Below, piece after piece: positions 62,801-64,000 of a stretch of DNA of 64,000 nt; the stretch's first letter is position 1; each line of letters starts with the position of its first letter. Source of the stretch: Planctobacterium sp965279005 (GTDB taxonomy: Bacteria; Pseudomonadota; Gammaproteobacteria; Enterobacterales; Alteromonadaceae); assembly GCA_965279005.1 (NCBI GenBank), contig CBDIHK010000022.1:62001-126000 (forward strand), given 5' to 3'. The notes under the pieces are model-generated. The model saw nothing but the letters and a program-made list of their open reading frames with translations. It made no database searches and was not told where the DNA came from. A program made the translations under genes and the position numbers.

Positions 62801-64000
62801 CGAGTACAACGCCAATGGGCAGATAACCTCTGAGCACCGGGTAACCCGAAACGGTACAGGTGTTGTTACGAATTTGGAAACGCGCACAGATTATGATGCA
62901 CTGGGGCGGGTTTCTGAGCTACGTATTATTGATAAGGCCGATGCCGAGAATGAAGAAGTAACATCCTGGGTTAAATACCATTACGATATTCGGGGCAACC
63001 GGAAACTGGTAGAGGAATTCAACGGATTTACCAGCGGTTCAAATACCGATGTGCCAGACATTCCTGACTTCCCAGAAGACGGTCCGATACCCCGGCCGAT
63101 TCGCAATGAAATTCTGATCAAAGGTACCGGCGATAAATACGATATTGAGACATTCCGTTTCAAAGATGGCAGTGAAGTCTCCTTAGACCAGATCCTAAAA
63201 AGCAACTTGTTGGTTGCAGAAAGTACTTCCGATTCATCAGATCGGGTTACTGAGCGGGGCGCCCGTGCATTGCGCGGTGGCGCTGGGGAAGACGCACTTT
63301 ATTCTGCCAGCAATGTCGCGATAGTCGATGGTGGTGACGACAATGACCGGCTTTATGGCCGGGGTGAATACCACAACCAATTATTTGGCGGTGCTGGCGA
63401 CGATAGGTTGTCTATCTATTACAGCCGGGAGGGGGCACAAAAATTCAACACCTTGGCAGGTGGCCAAGGCAACGATTCCCTGTATGGCCAGGTTGGGCAC
63501 GATACCTACTTGTTTAACCTGGGCGATGGCCAAGACTATATCGAAGACAGGGGAGGGCTGGATACCATTCAGTTTGGTGACGGTATTAGCTACAACAACC
63601 TTGATATTTCCAGGACTTCCAACCGTATTTTCATCGACATTAAAAACATTGACGGGGAATTTACTGGCGACAGGATCACTATCAATTCATCCAATGAAGA
63701 TAGGCGCATTGAAGTATTGCGCTTTGCTGATGGCAGTGAAGTATTGTTCGATGCCTGGTTTGGATTAGCCCAAGAGGTTGCCGGTACTGACAATGATGAT
63801 CGCCTGTCTGGAAACAGTTTCCGCCAGGATATATACGGTGGCGCAGGCAACGATAGGTTGACAGCAGGACATTACGACGACCGGCTATTTGGCGGTGACG
63901 GTGATGATGAGTTAATCGGTGGATACAATTTCAATAACGTGATGGATGGTGGTGCCGGCAACGACAGCTTCCGCATGAATTCCTCGCGTAGTTATGCCGC
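53880..64000 (+). CDS. Giant YD/RHS-repeat protein with C-terminal RTX repeats (partial)
   Basis: Open from ATG 53880 (AGGAA 7 nt upstream) through the window end: at least 3373 codons. I checked the frame at eight places across its length and it stayed open and meaningful. Residues about 35-90 show the RHS start (FVNAATGNLTIQTQDFSLSA, then VNTYNS). From about 160 to 3050 there are many YD repeats (such as YNDEGRLDYL, FDAFGRVVGQTDGN, YDLRGNLLKK). From about 3120 on, RTX-type nonapeptides appear (GGAGEDALY, GGAGDDRLS, GGDGDDELIGG). No Sec signal or membrane helix is seen at the N-terminus. RHS shells often encapsulate a toxin, but the C-terminus lies outside the window, so toxin or adhesin cannot be decided. 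Confidence 0.88.
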   Translation, partial: MVAVVSGDLAGLFNSSLSVLGQQGLYGNSQMGQRGINTFVNAATGNLTIQTQDFSLSALGSDFGTVNTYNSLGEFSDRDSNGSDNWRLGFLSSVEMNGEQWQRITADGARQTFFATTTPGLYQSTEGAGAHDTLEIKADAVIYTEGSSQLRLHYQPGADGGRLVAVVNTEGLGQHFYYNDEGRLDYLETDIAIGSEDGTGTVRDTETTEFYYNEAGQLSGIEIMDAAGDNNTPKQSIFYLYDDEGRLSHNIIDLKPNDQTFFDPDSKDSPQDGMFITAYSYDNNGRLSHIRQNKEASDTADLWITYDTEGRVKTVTDAEGNSQAFDYLDERTTKLTAAGREYLFEHDENGYLERQLVVLGEGDGQQEVATTYHYDEDYNLAAVEDGLGNSTSYVHDNRGNIVTEQDAKGNRVDRDYNERNQLTRETIYQGRDANSLEDTSAEASKPVHNYFVYEEDPDNIEPESKDMLLRFVVSSEGRVTEYQYNSLGQRTAEIIYVNHRFDTGSVSHPLLEHTLKTWKASLRQDNGDGGTQFMMAPNDIILTEYDYDFRGRLQSSTQFSAVNPDLSGQEDTSTTVHYTYDSAGRLLSEISEEERTALFTYDSLGRLLTRSDISLGGDSAAILTRWDYQDSQQKVQMSTSAGMVQVSEYDSQGRLISQQAGRGFTDLESNQISQIDIAFADQAWIYDAEGRQIAHKQSHGGYSYRFYDEVGRVSFEVDTAGQLTRHEYNTASQLTASFQYASALDTQGWLNASQTALEGSVAHDAINYYLANLPLGTDVRTSRFEYDLAGRLSLTLDAAGYATAFGYDTSGRLTHTREFRQTAVYSAEDNSITIRQPYDMRASRQFYSDDGLLMATVDAEGYVTEYRYDGAGRQVMEIIYADRVMTEKASGNLRPPTNGEIYHDSLLELMPAPNTREDQITINYYNGLNQLVNQHAADGSLVSYTYTFDGSLETETRHYERIGRPQVLLQPHPDAATTYSDDYLEFSAPDEHDNDDVTSYIYNGRGDIESQYNSTTQVTTEFRYDSHGRLLGTESRSIDGNDVRKTLQALDELGRVTHSFDSEEVGDNEVTADSVTTLKGEDDTGITVQYDSAGRVIGRTDREGNTRYYYYNERNQLALEVTAGGRVTEYSYNAFGEVSTTRVLNKLLPLNALSGDVYPDPQASLQGIPQILRVAIDAASNDSKDSLVSNSYTLRGLLDIRSDNSGAHVDYDYNAFGEIDDTYTTLSGEDIRQDSFGYDRRGMLTTTTTDVGGLDVANISEFDAFGRVVGQTDGNNNRVSFSYVHDAGRVIREYRNSDGVVKDITEVDVFGRSLSVSSVQYDTEGESPVTVSSQRFEYSQNEGEQRQLVIQGDDVGTLITTNGYNETVDIITGSVTSGEGEETITPENMATRTHFAYDKNGNQVRRIQGYQDPTEDNPDINRYNGSVHTVFRYNDNNQLIEEQRDPDNSNPSGEYGKTSYKYNDDGQVAIKVSPNGFTQWFVYDGQGNIAYRVEMVQADSPDAANAQVYIKQFHYDAAGRLTSEIQHSNDLGEAVYDRLSADDSEAYDLYITSADIASEEGFLSSGISADSPESFYSYNENGTLNFRIDPESGIIRYKHDSRGLVTEEVRHANAVDLTGSQREQLRLGGAVDVVAVSGQVAAALTPAVVAEINQLDPSDPLPPSISALGIPNNIISVIRNDEFDRLLIVVQAEVDQYRTSIYDANGNAVYSLQKATFANTAIVKKSEYDQNNRIISATTFYKKVPYRTDYQVSDERDAVAVALGSYLDHGLNRTQHYVYDASGNTRFQIDGNGNIVENQYNLAGQLTRTIQYHSEHQIHNADSFRQASLTALGGLDSLSDLDRVTRYEYDAAGNIETKAQRMGEGELVERWQYNQLGLKSRYTNTKGDHWHYQYDTQGRLAFEIGPETEIHSLSEDYSLDAIAGHAALAVEYDAMGNVTARTLGYIEEFTDATEVYADDLEDTRTTQFEYDLKGRQIRILEPGASDGSSPSVESEVKYNALGQAVVNKITTEDPGGNALVLYSYKSWDAAGRLVFDTDVLGNTTAFEYDALGNQTTLTRMADSPLASLSDWQPGQEIPASELLALPENDNNRKLERQFDPIGNILVELQPEVEFAERVEGELVINTRRPETRYRYNPFGEVSLKEERINSISWARTYYHYDQQGNLSAQVDPLGYVTEWRYDDFNELTGYTEYAKAISNAQVNKVPVPTADPAKDRDWTYVYDQLGRKVREIRESVSVSAVNQQGQVATTARNLVTHFDYDDAGNITSIRDGENGTVTEFDELGRASSVTQVGSQVVHDVQKLVAGIADADAIHSSALETQYYYDIHGNMLLAVSGDDKGSGGVLNLESNTNRVIAQKFNDRNQVVASQNAVGNETRYRYDYQGNEIQAETDFTVENRRIEYKLLRVVYEEEEEQDGSTRQEEYTDPAPPGLEIVAESGRIVGTVDPNLDTDNENGELILRVVIFDPENRNLDTPWLETEGIDIVISDISSGVIDVEIPNFDGTPSLTQYKTAREIREFDALGRQVGQRMEEDTEGEAETRILSALASEYNAFGEVTKQGNPYFVQGSIAADPSKPTDLQVEFNYDAAGRIFSSNAEAGVLNQYHYDLRGNLLKKSNQATGTIVNSVDKLGRVQKQERASFVQNGEQITPIIVQKFDRWGNVVEFVDAINYADSSANRNAYRFEYNHQDQLISETRASTKVVTDQNTFSTKAVNAIYQNFYDYRGRLIAQRDSDDHYRFNTYNQLNQLVQATDELGHSKHYAYNVFGERVASANELGYVTTETVDKLGRVVETGDMRTQEGADQKSYQWLNQFEYNELSHRIRSTNAADHIFDYEYDALGNLVERTSGAGVRVSYQYDMQGNQVREQYDGIYQSQTPNLHNNSRVFDYFGLLQSLNDLGGNQYTYDYSKQVTNADDSQETIHTGLLQSRVMRKANSEGVVANNAAAYQTLDYDYYGNGWLAQVSDSFSDAQSNFEYNANGQITSEHRVTRNGTGVVTNLETRTDYDALGRVSELRIIDKADAENEEVTSWVKYHYDIRGNRKLVEEFNGFTSGSNTDVPDIPDFPEDGPIPRPIRNEILIKGTGDKYDIETFRFKDGSEVSLDQILKSNLLVAESTSDSSDRVTERGARALRGGAGEDALYSASNVAIVDGGDDNDRLYGRGEYHNQLFGGAGDDRLSIYYSREGAQKFNTLAGGQGNDSLYGQVGHDTYLFNLGDGQDYIEDRGGLDTIQFGDGISYNNLDISRTSNRIFIDIKNIDGEFTGDRITINSSNEDRRIEVLRFADGSEVLFDAWFGLAQEVAGTDNDDRLSGNSFRQDIYGGAGNDRLTAGHYDDRLFGGDGDDELIGGYNFNNVMDGGAGNDSFRMNSSRSYA

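Overview
The window reads as chromosomal DNA of a Gammaproteobacterium. The clues are tandem tRNA-Val genes with encoded CCA ends, a REP-type repeat array with its RAYT transposase, ISAs1-family insertion sequences, Shine-Dalgarno-led operons with ATGA/TAATG overlaps, and moderate GC. A marine Cellvibrionales- or Alteromonadales-like host is my guess, not shown by the sequence.

Region 1 (1-11277): the tail of an unknown protein, a secreted ComEC-like metallo-beta-lactamase-fold protein, then a rightward operon (about 2916-11277). The operon encodes a secreted Gly/Asn-rich protein, a lipoprotein, a membrane-anchored helical protein with a PEGA-like end, a PEGA plus FGE-fold (SUMF1-like) protein, a 35-residue secreted peptide, a MotA/TolQ/ExbB-family channel subunit and two VWA proteins. 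Both VWA proteins have an ExbD/MotB-like N-terminal membrane segment with an aspartate at residue 18. I read this as an uncharacterised proton-driven stator whose periplasmic domains are VWA modules.

Region 2 (11292-19228): accessory genes. These are a leftward lipoprotein/solute-binding-protein pair, a membrane-bound XRE regulator followed by a serine beta-lactamase-family protein, an APH-fold phosphotransferase, a GIY-YIG protein, and a REP/RAYT module.

Region 3 (19272-31595): a mosaic mobile region next to tRNA-Val. One tRNA-Val is intact and a second is cut off at the anticodon. It carries a ParB-like small gene, an 838-aa recombinase-like protein and a very large tyrosine recombinase of about 1051 aa. 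The large recombinase is split by an ISAs1-family IS (1253 bp, 10-bp target duplication, reading frame restored exactly when the IS is removed). A tyrosine integrase with small regulatory genes, a HEXXH protein and a second near-identical IS copy with its own 10-bp duplication follow.

Region 4 (32129-53454): a compact operon of 26 genes, all on the + strand and mostly overlapping. It encodes a flagellar-type export gate, rod, P- and L-rings, hook, ATPase complex and a FliA-like sigma factor. In the window there is no flagellin, FlgK, FlgL, FliD, FliS, full FliG, switch-type FliM, MotA/B, FlgJ or chemotaxis gene. A 106-aa protein sits where fliG should be, FliM is reduced to a short SctQ-like SpoA protein, FlhB has NPQH instead of NPTH, FlgH lacks the lipobox and FlgD is short. 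This looks like a flagellum-derived secretion apparatus and not a motility organelle. Two small leftward genes follow, one of them TPR.

Region 5 (53880-64000, open at the end): divergent from those two genes is a giant gene of more than 3370 codons. It encodes YD/RHS repeats followed by RTX-type calcium-binding repeats, with no Sec signal. By position it is the prime candidate substrate of the region 4 apparatus, although the RTX repeats equally allow type I secretion.
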